Shown: positions 53,779 through 62,538 of the stretch, one piece after another | Layout: the number at the start of each line of letters is the position of its first letter | Position numbering within the stretch: position 1 is the stretch's first letter | Assembly (NCBI GenBank): GCA_016188575.1 | Contig: JACPHN010000126.1 | Coordinates: 1-64,000 of the forward strand | Source: Candidatus Schekmanbacteria bacterium | GTDB taxonomy: Bacteria; CSSED10-310; JACPHN01 | Direction: 5' to 3' | Length of the DNA stretch: 64,000 bases | Translations under genes and position numbers: made by a program | Notes under the pieces: model-generated | Told to the model about the DNA's origin: nothing | Databases searched by the model: none | Seen by the model: the letters and a program-made list of their open reading frames with translations, nothing else

Positions 53779-54606
53779 CTATTTCCTGACAGCTCCCAAG
53801 CGCTCCACCAGAGCTGCGGCATGCCGGCCCATCAAGTGCGCGTGTGACGGGTCATAGTCGAGCGCGAGAAACGTCTGCTCGCGATAGTGAGCAGCCAGGT
53901 CCAGGATCTCGCCGATGCGGTAGACACCGGCAGCGGTTTTCAGCGGCAGCGCCGGATGGCCGCCCTGACCATCCACCCGGTTGGAGAGGTATAGACCTGC
54001 CAACAGGCCCATTTCGCCAAGCACTCTGATCTGTGCTGCGAGCGCCTCGTGCGTGGCGTCGAGGCGGCCGACATCGACGGCGACGCGCAGCCGGGCGCCG
54101 CTCACCGCCCCGCACCAGTCTCCGAGCGTGTCCAGGGCGTCGATTCCTTCGCCGCTGTCGTGCACGAGCGCGACTGCGACCTTCGCCCTTGCCAACCGTT
54201 CTGCCGCACAGCGGCCCAGCGCCGCGGCGAGCTCGTAGCGCTGGCGGAGGTTGAGAGCGTGCGGCACCTTCATGCTCACCCAGGACAGCCCGAATACGCC
54301 CGCTGCCGGTAGCGCCTTGTCGAGGACGTCGAGACACCTTTCCGGCGCGCTCAGGTCCACCGCCGCAGGTGGCAGGCGCAGGCCGCAAATCGCCAGGTTG
54401 GCGCCCGCAAGTCGAGCAAAGGTCGATGTCGCATCGAATACCGCCCAGTCCCGCGCCTCTTCCACGCGCAGCTCCAGCGCCAGACCGCCAATGCCGTCGA
54501 GCTCGTGCATGCGCCGCCACCAACGGCCGGTCGCCGCGTCACAGGTCACCGGTACCACCACCAGGGGTGCGACATTCGCCGCGGCGGCGCTTCCGGCCGC
54601 CTTCAC
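53779..54606 (-). CDS. TIM-barrel protein, sugar-isomerase-like (tentative)
   Basis: A 275-residue protein with regular strand-helix units: LALELRVEEARDW, VFGLSWVSMKV, VAVALVHDSGEG, LRVAVDVGRLDATHE, LAGLYLSNRVDGQGGH and FLALDYDPSHA. Acidic and His residues at strand ends fit xylose isomerase/AP endonuclease 2-like barrels with a metal site. This is a pattern judgement. It overlaps the HD hydrolase gene by 4 bp, so the two are coupled. Confidence 0.55.
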   Translation of the reverse strand: MKAAGSAAAANVAPLVVVPVTCDAATGRWWRRMHELDGIGGLALELRVEEARDWAVFDATSTFARLAGANLAICGLRLPPAAVDLSAPERCLDVLDKALPAAGVFGLSWVSMKVPHALNLRQRYELAAALGRCAAERLARAKVAVALVHDSGEGIDALDTLGDWCGAVSGARLRVAVDVGRLDATHEALAAQIRVLGEMGLLAGLYLSNRVDGQGGHPALPLKTAAGVYRIGEILDLAAHYREQTFLALDYDPSHAHLMGRHAAALVERLGAVRK

Positions 54607-55046
54607 CCCGTCTCTCCCGAAAGTCGCTTCCAGGCGCGGTGGTAGCGCTCCAGTCGCTGCAAGTCCCGATCCGTGACCGCTTCGATCCGGCGCACGTCAA
54701 GGTTGTCGGCGAGGTCAGCCAGCTTGACCTCCCGTGCCAGTGGGTTTGCGGCCACGCGCTCGACAAAATCCTCGTAGGATTCGCCGTCGCGCCGCGTGAG
54801 ACAGTCAACGGCGGCGACAAGCGCCTCCGGGAACCCTTCCCGCCGCAGCCCATCAAGCGTCCATTCGGTATCTTCCACGACATCGTGGAGCAGCGCCGTG
54901 ACGCTCGCCTCCGGCGAGGCAACCGCCAGGGAAATGCGCAGCGGGTGCAGCGCGTAAGGGGCTCCCGCCTTGTCTCGCTGCCCCTGGTGGGCCGTAACAC
55001 ACAGGGCGATAGCGCGTTCGAGCAGATCGGCGACTTCGGCATTCAT
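54603..55046 (-). CDS. HD-domain hydrolase, MESH1/SpoT-like
   Basis: A 147-residue single-domain HD enzyme. HQGQRDKAGAPYALHPLRIS, LLHDVVEDT (the HD pair) and EVKLADLADN match the hydrolase part of RelA/SpoT proteins and the small MESH1 alarmone hydrolases. It may remove the 3' diphosphate from (p)ppGpp or act on NADPH-like substrates. It is complete for this family, not a truncation. Confidence 0.88.
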   Translation of the reverse strand: MNAEVADLLERAIALCVTAHQGQRDKAGAPYALHPLRISLAVASPEASVTALLHDVVEDTEWTLDGLRREGFPEALVAAVDCLTRRDGESYEDFVERVAANPLAREVKLADLADNLDVRRIEAVTDRDLQRLERYHRAWKRLSGETG

Positions 55047-55073
55047 GACTGACGGCGCCCCTTGGCTGAAAGG

Positions 55074-55751
55074 TCAGAAGGGAAGCGCCAAGGACTTGCA
55101 CAGGAAGGCGTTCAAGGGCGCACACTCCTGGCAAATCGCCGTGAAGTTGCTCATGAAGTCGGGTGCGCAAACCTCTTCGTCGGACAGAGTCCGGAAGGCG
55201 GCGAAGCTCTTTTTCTTGAGATCCTCGACGTGAGCATGGTCCTTCGGAAAACCCGCCGGCGCTTTCTTGAGAGCATCCTCATCCGTCATCGCGTATTCTC
55301 TGCGTGATAGCGCCTCCTTGACTTCCGCCCAGGCATCAGGCGAGGCCACGATCGCCCCGCGGATACGGTTCAATGTCGGGTTGTCGGGGCGCCATATGCC
55401 AATCCCGGCGCCGCATTGGCCGGGCGCGAGGTGGAGGTAGAAACCGGGAGTATGCGGGTCACCGGCGGAGGCGTGGCGAAAGTGAATGCCGGCGTGCTCC
55501 TTGTACGGCCTCTTGTCGGGCGAAAAGCGGGTGTCGCGATGAATCCGAAAAAAAGAACCGCCCGAGGCCTTGGCGACGGCGGTGAAATGCGAGCTGATCT
55601 GGTGAAGATGCGGCGCGAAGTCAGCGATAAAGTGGAGCGCCGGGGACATGACCACCGTCTCGTAGCGCTGTTTGTTGCTCTGAAACCAGTCGCGGTTGTT
55701 GTTGGCGGCAAGGTCTCGGAAAAACTCGAGAAAATCTTGATGAAAATGCAT
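55074..55751 (-). CDS. DUF2461 protein
   Basis: A 225-residue protein. FLEFFRDLAANNNRDWFQSNKQRYE at the start (read as FFRDL, NNNRDWF, NKQRY), FFRIHRDTRFSPDKRPYK and GFYLHLAPG are the conserved blocks of DUF2461, whose function is unknown. ATG 55751 begins the domain. It is preceded on the plus side by a 250-base gap without a gene up to 56002. Confidence 0.9.
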   Translation of the reverse strand: MHFHQDFLEFFRDLAANNNRDWFQSNKQRYETVVMSPALHFIADFAPHLHQISSHFTAVAKASGGSFFRIHRDTRFSPDKRPYKEHAGIHFRHASAGDPHTPGFYLHLAPGQCGAGIGIWRPDNPTLNRIRGAIVASPDAWAEVKEALSRREYAMTDEDALKKAPAGFPKDHAHVEDLKKKSFAAFRTLSDEEVCAPDFMSNFTAICQECAPLNAFLCKSLALPF

Positions 55752-56001
55752 GGACCTTTTCCTTGAGAGACGGGCTGTGCGCGGTCGAGCATTCTGGAGG
55801 TGCGACTTCCCCTGGGTGCCGACAATATCACGGAGGGAAAACGCGCGCATCAGCCTGAATCCACCATCTGCTCGGCCACCTGCTCGGCGTCGACGCGAGA
55901 GTACCCCCCTCAGTCCCTCCCCATAAGCGCCCGGACAAGCAGTGGCAACGCGCAATAACCCTCCTCCGCTCACTGGGCGGAGACCGGGAGAGGGGAAGAA
56001 C

Positions 56002-57504
56002 GTGACGCCGTGGGCTTGCAGCGGCGGCTCCATCGCCTCTATCGTTTTCCGTGCGGATCGCGTGGCAGCAGTGGATGTGGAGAGCAAGCGGGTGTCGCAC
56101 GAGCAGGACAGAGGCAGCGGGACTGAGCGAGAGATCGGCCGGACGAGCCGCGCCTGGCTCGGGCTCGCGATTGTCGGCCTGCTGCTTGGCGGGCTGTTGT
56201 CCTTCGTGCTGGTCGCGGGGCGAGCACCGCTGCTGAACCAACTGATTCAGGATCCGCTTTTCGCGCGCCGATGCCTCGTCATCCACGTGAACCTGATGCT
56301 CGGCTCCTGGCTGTCGTCTTTCATTGTCGCGTTTTTCTCTCTCACGCCCGGAAAAGAGCGCGGTCGCGCGCCGTTGGCCGCCGCAGTCGCCGGCGTCGCT
56401 GTCTTTGTCCTGGGCGGGTTCGCGACCGGCGCCGAACCGGTGCTGTCGAACTACGTCCCCGCCATCGATCACCCGGTGTTCCTCGCGGGCATCGGCCTGT
56501 TCGGCCTCGGCGTCGCGGCGGCGTTCCTGGACGCGCGGATACTCGGCCGTCAGGCTCCCGGCGGCAGCGGGACAAGCCGCGTTATTTTGGGGCTGACGGT
56601 CCTCGGGCTACGAACGGCCGCGCTGCTCTTCGTCCTCGGCTACGCCACCATCGTGATCTGCGCGGCGACGACGCCTCGCGGCGACAGGGCGCTTCCCTAC
56701 TACGAAATCGTCTTCTGGGGCGGTGGGCACCTTTTTCAGCTCGCCAACGTGGCGGCGTTGCTGAGCGCGTGGACCGTGCTTTCCCGGGTCGGGCTCGACA
56801 CCAACATTCTCTCCCCGCCGCTGGCGCGCGTGGTGTATGGGTCGCTGCTCGTGCCGGCCGCGCTGTTGCCCGTATTGCTGTGGGGAGGCACGGCGGGAGC
56901 GCGCTACTACCCCGGATTTGAGAGTGTGATGCGGTGGGGAACGTGGCCAGGCGCGGCGCTGGTAATCGTGCTCCTGCTGCGCGCCGCGCGTGGGCGGCCG
57001 AGAGTGGGTGAGGGTGGGGCCGGCGGCGGCCGCAGCTTGCGCGCTGCCGCGCGCCAGGGGCTGCTGTGGAGCGTCATTCTGCTGCTCGTGGGATGCGCTC
57101 TCGGAGCGTTCATCGACCGCTCGACGACGCTCATCCCGGCGCACTACCACGCGACGATCGGCGCCGTTACCGTGTCCTTCATGGCGCTGACCTACGTGCT
57201 TCTGGAGGGCCTGGGAAAACCGCTGCCGGCGGCGTCCTTGGGGAAATGGGCGGCACGGCAACCGCTGTATTATGGGATCGGCCAGGTGATCTTTTCCCTC
57301 GGCTTCGCATACGGCGGGCTGCACGGGCTGGGACGAAAAGTGTACGGCACCGAGCAGGTGATTCTGAATGGCCATGCCTATGCGGGGCTCGCGGTGATGG
57401 GAGTCGGCGGGCTGTTTGCGATGCTCGGGGGTGGCGTATTCATGGTTTTGGTTTACCGATCGTGGTTCGCGCCCGCGGCGAATCGGCGGGAATCGGTGCT
57501 ATAG
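56002..57504 (+). CDS. Heme-copper oxidase subunit I-like protein
   Basis: A 500-residue protein with about 12 membrane helices. Conserved His appear where oxidase or NO-reductase subunits place them: CLVIHVNLML, WGGGHLFQLANV, PAHYHATIGAV and NGHAYAGLA. This suggests binding of hemes and perhaps a copper or iron centre. No subunit II or III gene is adjacent, so it may work alone, as in some NO reductase-like branches. GTG 56002 has AGGGGAAG upstream; GTG 56065 is an alternative. Confidence 0.75.
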   Translation: MTPWACSGGSIASIVFRADRVAAVDVESKRVSHEQDRGSGTEREIGRTSRAWLGLAIVGLLLGGLLSFVLVAGRAPLLNQLIQDPLFARRCLVIHVNLMLGSWLSSFIVAFFSLTPGKERGRAPLAAAVAGVAVFVLGGFATGAEPVLSNYVPAIDHPVFLAGIGLFGLGVAAAFLDARILGRQAPGGSGTSRVILGLTVLGLRTAALLFVLGYATIVICAATTPRGDRALPYYEIVFWGGGHLFQLANVAALLSAWTVLSRVGLDTNILSPPLARVVYGSLLVPAALLPVLLWGGTAGARYYPGFESVMRWGTWPGAALVIVLLLRAARGRPRVGEGGAGGGRSLRAAARQGLLWSVILLLVGCALGAFIDRSTTLIPAHYHATIGAVTVSFMALTYVLLEGLGKPLPAASLGKWAARQPLYYGIGQVIFSLGFAYGGLHGLGRKVYGTEQVILNGHAYAGLAVMGVGGLFAMLGGGVFMVLVYRSWFAPAANRRESVL

Positions 57505-57604
57505 ACAGATGCGCTCGTGCCAGAACGGCTCCGAGTCGCGCCTGGTTCCGCGGACTCGGCGAGCTCGGCTGGCGGACAGGGAACCCAGGAGTCGAGGTGG
57601 ATTC

Positions 57605-58426
57605 ATGAGCAAGCTGGCCGGAAAGACGCTGTTCATCACGGGAGCAAGCCGCGGCATCGGCAAGGCGATTGCACTACGAGCTGCGCGCGACGGCGCCAAC
57701 ATCGCCATTGTCTCCAAGACCACGGAACCGCACCCCAAGCTTCCCGGAACGATTTTCACAGCCGCGGAGGAAATCGAGGCCGCCGGCGGCAAGGCGCTCC
57801 CACTGGCCGTGGACATCCGCCTCGACGAGGCGGTGGAAGGCGCCGTTGAGCGCACGGTCGCCACCTTTGGGGGGATCGACGTCGTCGTCAATAACGCCAG
57901 CGCCATTCACCTGACCGGGACGCTGCAGACACCGATGAAGCGCTATGACCTCATGCATGCCATCAACACGCGCGGGACCTTTCTCGTGTCGAAGCTGTGC
58001 TTGCCCCACCTGCTCAAGGCGGCCAATCCTCACATCCTCAACCTGTCGCCACCGCTGAACATGGAGGCGCGGTGGTTCGCGCCGCACGTCGCCTACACCA
58101 TGGCCAAGTTTGGGATGAGCATGTGCGTGCTCGGGATGGCGGAGGAGTTGCGCCGGCAGGGCGTGGGGGTGAACGCGTTGTGGCCGCGCACGATCATCGG
58201 GACTGCCGCCGTGCAGAATCTGCTCGGCGGCGACGAGCTCATGAAGCGCAGCCGCCGGCCGGATATCATGGGGGATGCGGCCTACGCCATCGTCACGAGG
58301 GATAGCCGCTCCTGCACGGGGAATTTTTTCATCGACGAGGACGTGCTGAGGGCCGAAGGCGTGATGAGCTTCGACGCGTATGCAGTGACGCCCGGAACGG
58401 CGCCGGCGCCCGATTTCTTCATCTGA
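57605..58426 (+). CDS. Short-chain dehydrogenase, HSDL2-like
   Basis: A 273-residue SDR. TGASRGIGKAI binds NAD(P), VNNASAIH follows, and the catalytic Tyr and Lys are in HVAYTMAKFGMS. The Ser position reads LNLSPPLNM, as in HSDL2-type members. They act on long-chain or lipid-related alcohols, but the substrate is unknown. GAGG lies upstream of ATG 57605. Confidence 0.9.
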   Translation: MSKLAGKTLFITGASRGIGKAIALRAARDGANIAIVSKTTEPHPKLPGTIFTAAEEIEAAGGKALPLAVDIRLDEAVEGAVERTVATFGGIDVVVNNASAIHLTGTLQTPMKRYDLMHAINTRGTFLVSKLCLPHLLKAANPHILNLSPPLNMEARWFAPHVAYTMAKFGMSMCVLGMAEELRRQGVGVNALWPRTIIGTAAVQNLLGGDELMKRSRRPDIMGDAAYAIVTRDSRSCTGNFFIDEDVLRAEGVMSFDAYAVTPGTAPAPDFFI

Positions 58427-58462
58427 CCGCGGAACAGGACAGTGGTTACCGGAGCACTCGAC

Positions 58463-59140
58463 ATGATCAAACGGCTCGTTTGCCCCGCCGGCCTTTGCCG
58501 GCAGAGCACCCTCGCGCTCTGCCAGGGATTGGTACTGCTGGTTCTCGTGGCGGCTTCGACCAGTGCCCCGCGTGGCGCTGAGCCCAGGGCGTATCAGCCC
58601 CTGGAAGGGCGCTTCGGGATCGGCCTGCAGCCGGGATTCTGGTGGCCGCGCGAGAGCTCTGCCGGCAAATCCTTCGGTGGCATCAGCGCGAGCTGGAGAG
58701 GGTGGCCGGCGGTGAGCATCGACGGGGACCTGGACTATACCGGGCAGCGCGCCAACACGGTCGGACATCGCGGCGACGAACCGTCACTTCTGGACTACGA
58801 CACCAAGCTCCTGGCAGCACAAGCGTCAGCGTCCTACCACCTGCGCGCCCTGCGCCGGGTCGACCCCGTCGCCTTCGCGGGCCTCGGCTATTACTACTTC
58901 GACATCAGCGGCACGGCTGAAGCCGAAGACGGGGCGGCGGCGCCCGTGTCCGGGAAAATCGGTGAGCTCGGCGTGCACGGCGGCCTGGGAGTGCTCTTCC
59001 GGGTGCGCGAGCATTCCGTTTTCAACGTGCGCGCCAAGTACCTTTCCGTGCGCATGCGCGACCGCATCGACGGCGTAGAAATCGATGACAACCGGTGGCG
59101 GGGCCTGCAACTCAGCCTCGGTTTCTCGTACTACTTCTGA
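58463..59140 (+). CDS. Outer-membrane beta-barrel candidate
   Basis: A 225-residue protein with a signal peptide (1-40). Alternating hydrophobic strands follow (FGIGLQPGFWW, GISASWRGWPAV, ASASYHLRA, FAGLGYYYFD, LSVRMRDR) and the protein ends LQLSLGFSYYF. A final aromatic residue is the usual barrel-insertion signal. The size fits an 8-stranded barrel. Function unknown. It precedes the lipase gene by 10 bases. Confidence 0.75.
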   Translation: MIKRLVCPAGLCRQSTLALCQGLVLLVLVAASTSAPRGAEPRAYQPLEGRFGIGLQPGFWWPRESSAGKSFGGISASWRGWPAVSIDGDLDYTGQRANTVGHRGDEPSLLDYDTKLLAAQASASYHLRALRRVDPVAFAGLGYYYFDISGTAEAEDGAAAPVSGKIGELGVHGGLGVLFRVREHSVFNVRAKYLSVRMRDRIDGVEIDDNRWRGLQLSLGFSYYF

Positions 59141-59150
59141 GCGAGGCAGC

Positions 59151-60473
59151 ATGAGCGCGAGAGCGGCCGCGTTTCCCGGGAAGAGCAGGGCACAGATGCC
59201 GGCGGCGCTCGTGGTGGCGGTGTTGGTGGCGGCACTCACCGCCGCGGGCACCGTGGCCGCGGCTGAAGCGGTGCGCGAGATCGCCCCGGACAAGGCATCC
59301 CAGCAGTACATCGAGTCGCTGGTCGAGACCACCGATTTTCAGTCCGCCATCGCGGTCGGGGAGCGGTTCCTGGAGAAAACGCCGCCCGCGGAGCTCGAGA
59401 AGCTCGGGCGCGAGCAGCGAAAGATTGCGGGTGCGATCCTCGGCGCCTACGGGGAAGCGCTCATGAAGATCGGCGATTTGCGGGCGGCCCGGACGATTCT
59501 GGAGACGGCCTCGGAGATCGCCCCGCCGAGCACTTCGCTGTTCCTGCTGAAGCGCTCCCTGGCGCGCACGACCCGCCGGAGCCGCTTCTTTGGAGAGATT
59601 CATCCGTTCTTCGACAAGGCGGGCCACGACGACCCACAGGTCGCGGCGGTGATGAGAAAGGCAGCCACGGGCGACGTCGTGCTGGCTGCGAGCGACGCGC
59701 TGTTCGGCAAGTCGCAGATCGAGCTCGGCCAGTATCGCCCCGACTTTTTCCTGCGCTATTACGGCACCGCGCTGTTTGTCGCCGAGCCGATCGACGCCGC
59801 CCGCATCCCGGTCTTTCTCGTCCACGGGATCAACGGCTCGCCGCAGGATTTTGCCGAGATGATCCCGCGGTTCGCGGGTACGCCGTACCAGCCCGTGTAC
59901 TTCTTCTATCCGACGGGGGCCGCTCTTGAAGTCGTCGCGGCGGCGCTGAGGGAGCAGATGAAAGCGTTTCTCGGCCGGCATTCGCCGCCGCGCTACGCGA
60001 TTGTCGGCCATAGTATGGGCGGCCTGGTGGTCAAAGGCATGCTCGATCTCACCGATGTTCCCGCCGCGCTACCCGGACTGCGCTTCTTTGCCTCGCTTTC
60101 GACGCCGTGGACCGGTTTCGAGTCGGCCGGCCAGGCCGAGAAGCTTCCCGATCACCCGGCATCGTGGGAGGACCTCTACTCGGGCTCCGCCTTCCTGTCA
60201 CGGGCTCACAAGACACCGCTTCCTGAAGGTGTGGCGTTTTATCTCTTTTTCGGTTCACTCGGCGAGGGCAGCGCGGGAGGAGAGGGAAACGATGACCGGG
60301 TGCTGCCGCTCAAGTCGATCCTGACGTCGCCGGTGAGCGCGATGGCCCGAGACATTTACGGATTCTACGAGGACCACATGACGATTGTCGGCTCGGAGCG
60401 CGTCTTTCGGCGCTTGCGCTCGCTGATGGATGTGGAGCTCGGGCTCGCTGCCGAGGCGTGTGCCGGACGCTAG
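59151..60473 (+). CDS. Exported lipase-like alpha/beta hydrolase
   Basis: A 440-residue protein. Signal 1-38, a helical domain of TPR-like character (about 50-185), then an alpha/beta hydrolase: oxyanion VHGINGSP (224-231) and nucleophile Ser288 in VGHSMGGLV. His of EDHMT (near 415) probably completes the triad. It would hydrolyse lipid esters in the periplasm or outside. It is likely cotranscribed with the barrel protein upstream. Confidence 0.87.
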   Translation: MSARAAAFPGKSRAQMPAALVVAVLVAALTAAGTVAAAEAVREIAPDKASQQYIESLVETTDFQSAIAVGERFLEKTPPAELEKLGREQRKIAGAILGAYGEALMKIGDLRAARTILETASEIAPPSTSLFLLKRSLARTTRRSRFFGEIHPFFDKAGHDDPQVAAVMRKAATGDVVLAASDALFGKSQIELGQYRPDFFLRYYGTALFVAEPIDAARIPVFLVHGINGSPQDFAEMIPRFAGTPYQPVYFFYPTGAALEVVAAALREQMKAFLGRHSPPRYAIVGHSMGGLVVKGMLDLTDVPAALPGLRFFASLSTPWTGFESAGQAEKLPDHPASWEDLYSGSAFLSRAHKTPLPEGVAFYLFFGSLGEGSAGGEGNDDRVLPLKSILTSPVSAMARDIYGFYEDHMTIVGSERVFRRLRSLMDVELGLAAEACAGR

Positions 60474-60618
60474 GGCGCACGAGCGCACGGCGCCGACCGA
60501 CGCCGCGGTCACACGGTGAGACGTCATGGTCTCATGCCCGGCCGGCTCCGAGATTCGTTCGGAATCGGCAAGTCGCGTGATCTACGCATTTCCGGGGACG
60601 GATGAGCGCCTGGAACGC

Positions 60619-60634
60619 TGGCACGCTTATTGCT
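60619..60634 (+). promoter_or_regulatory. Sigma-54 promoter before endonuclease I
   Basis: TGGCACG, CTTA, TTGCT: full consensus, GG at 60620-60621 and GC at 60632-60633. Start expected near 60645, 44 bases before the ATG. Confidence 0.88.
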
Positions 60635-60688
60635 TATTGGGGAGGTTGAAACGGACTGACCTGTTACACCTTCTCGGGGCAAGACGTC

Positions 60689-61777
60689 ATGAGGAAGCTC
60701 GCTCTCCTGCTTACACTCATCACCCTCACTCTGGTTGCCACCGCCGCCTTTGCGCAAATTCCGCCGGATGAGGCGGTCGGGGCCGACTTCCGCACCTGGC
60801 TCAAGGAAACGTACTTCGACGGCAAGCATACCGGGCTCGGCTACTCGGCGGCCCGCGAGGCGATGTACAACTATGTCGACAATCACAACGACACGCTGAC
60901 TTGCGTCTACGGCGGATACCAGCAGTATCGGAAGTACGGGAGCACGGGCACGGACGTCTGGCCGATCAACGCCGAGCACACTGTCCCACAGTCCTTCTTC
61001 AGCGAAGATGAGCCGATGCGGTCCGACATCCATAACTTGTACCCGACATATAATGTATGGAACACGATCCGCGGTAGCTACAAGTTCGGAGATATCAACG
61101 ACCAGAGCACGACGACGTGGATGCGAGACACGACGCAGCAGTCGGCGATCCCCACGTCAAACAAGGATGAATATAGCGAGTATGCAGGCTCATACTACGA
61201 GCCGCGCGAGGATCACAAAGGAAATGTCGCTCGCACTATCTTCTACTTCTACGCGATGTATCCATCCTACGATATTAATCGGGTGGCCGATCCAAACCTG
61301 CTGTATCAGTGGCATCAGCTAGATCCCGTTGATGGCCGCGAGCTCGCGCGGAACGATGAGGTGGAGGAACGCCAGGGCAATCGCAACCCGTTCATCGACA
61401 ATCCGCAGTGGGTCGCCCGCGCCTACGGCTTCGCCTCCGAACCCGACAGTGAGCTCGGCAACGGCGACTATCGAACGCTGGCGCTGGGCCAGGATGAGCT
61501 CGCGCACTATACCGTAATGCTGCCGGCAAACGCCGCGACTTTTACCGTGGCCATTTCCGGTGACGGAAACGCCGATCTCTACGTTCGCCGCAACCGCACG
61601 ATCGTGTTTCCGGATGACCTCGGAGCACACGCCGCGGAAGACTTCCAGGCGCCTTACCTGACGGACTCCAACGAAGCGGTGTCGTGGACGGCGCCGGTGT
61701 CTTCGACCTATCACGTCGTGGTCTACGGCCGCACCGAAGCGACCGCGGTGGACCTCACCGTGAGCTGGGGCGAGTAG
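60689..61777 (+). CDS. Secreted endonuclease I with C-terminal PPC-like domain
   Basis: A 362-residue nuclease. Signal 1-22, then the EndA/NucM core: DVWPINAEHTVPQSFF with the catalytic His, MRSDIHNLYPT and VWNTIRGSYKFG with the metal-binding Asn. After about 255 a beta-rich domain (VTAISGDGNADLYV-like; here VAISGDGNADLYV) matches bacterial pre-peptidase C-terminal domains. It would cut DNA or RNA outside the cell for nutrients or biofilm turnover. The sigma-54 promoter shows regulated expression. Confidence 0.92.
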   Translation: MRKLALLLTLITLTLVATAAFAQIPPDEAVGADFRTWLKETYFDGKHTGLGYSAAREAMYNYVDNHNDTLTCVYGGYQQYRKYGSTGTDVWPINAEHTVPQSFFSEDEPMRSDIHNLYPTYNVWNTIRGSYKFGDINDQSTTTWMRDTTQQSAIPTSNKDEYSEYAGSYYEPREDHKGNVARTIFYFYAMYPSYDINRVADPNLLYQWHQLDPVDGRELARNDEVEERQGNRNPFIDNPQWVARAYGFASEPDSELGNGDYRTLALGQDELAHYTVMLPANAATFTVAISGDGNADLYVRRNRTIVFPDDLGAHAAEDFQAPYLTDSNEAVSWTAPVSSTYHVVVYGRTEATAVDLTVSWGE

Positions 61778-61850
61778 GGGCGAGGCCAGCAGCCAGAGCG
61801 GCGGCGCGGGACCTCTTGCCGCGCTGCCGGCCGACTTGGCCGCGGCGGTC

Positions 61851-61879
61851 TTGCAATGCCTCGCTAGAGGTCGTATACT
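61851..61879 (+). promoter_or_regulatory. Sigma-70-type promoter of tRNA-Trp
   Basis: TTGCAA (61851-61856), 17-base spacer, TATACT (61874-61879), close to consensus. Start near 61886, 10 bases before the tRNA. Confidence 0.8.
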
Positions 61880-61895
61880 TGGCCAGGTTGTGTGT

Positions 61896-61968
61896 AGGGG
61901 CATAGCTCAGTTGGCAGAGCACTGGTCTCCAAAACCGGTGGTCGGGGGTTCGAGTCCCTCTGCCCCTG
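61896..61968 (+). tRNA. trpT: tRNA-Trp (CCA)
   Basis: Acceptor AGGGGCA/TGCCCCT, D-arm GCTC...GAGC, anticodon arm CTGGT-CTCCAAA-ACCGG with anticodon CCA, T-arm GGGGG-TTCGAGT-CCCTC, and discriminator G73 typical for Trp. CCA end is not encoded. The usual neighbours secE and nusG do not follow; instead broken gene relics do. Confidence 0.96.
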
Positions 61969-62031
61969 TCGCTCTAGGAGTGTTCGGTTGCGGGTTTCGC
62001 CGGTCAGCCTGCGACATGCGATGGCCGTTGG

Positions 62032-62530
62032 GTGCCTTTATCTTGGGCAACCATGGCGGCATTCGCGGGGACGGGACTGACGAAAAGGAGCACGGTAGAG
62101 CTGTCAAATCAGTCCCGACGGCGCCTGGCTCCGAGCGAGCCGCGAAACGGGCACTGGCGCCGAGGGGCGTCGCCTCTGGCCTTGCTCCTTCGCGCGATCG
62201 CGATTAGCGCCCTCGCACCGTGCTCTCTCGCCCTTGCGCAAGTCGCGATGGCATCGGCCACCACGGTCTTCTTTGGCGACAGCTTTACCGACACCTCGAG
62301 CGGCAACCAGATCAACTGCAACGGCAACCGCGACGCCATCACCGCCCGTCACTTCGCCGACACCGACTCCCTCCGGCGAAGAGCCCACGGCGACTCCGAC
62401 CTCCGAGCTACCCGTGCCGGTCGCGGAACCGGCCGGGCTGTCGTGGCTACTTGCGATCCTGGGGTCTCTAATGGCTGCAGCCATGCGGTCCTCTATGTCC
62501 CGGTGCGGGCACTGCCGGCCCGGCCGCTAG
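62032..62530 (+). pseudogene. Relic of a secreted protein with Thr/Pro stalk
   Basis: One frame reads a signal-like LLLRAIAISALAPCSLALAQ followed by FFGDSFTDTSSGNQINCNGN. Near 62330 the sense appears to move to another frame that gives TPSPPVTSPTPTPSGEEP, then VAEPAGLSWLLAILGSLMAA, a stalk plus C-terminal hydrophobic anchor. This looks like a frameshifted short surface protein with a sorting-type tail. Evidence is compositional only. Confidence 0.35.
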
Positions 62531-62538
62531 CATCCAAG

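Noticed and set aside
57674-58768. A 364-codon frame antisense to the SDR gene
   Set aside because: No motif, and the SDR on the other strand shows all family signatures.
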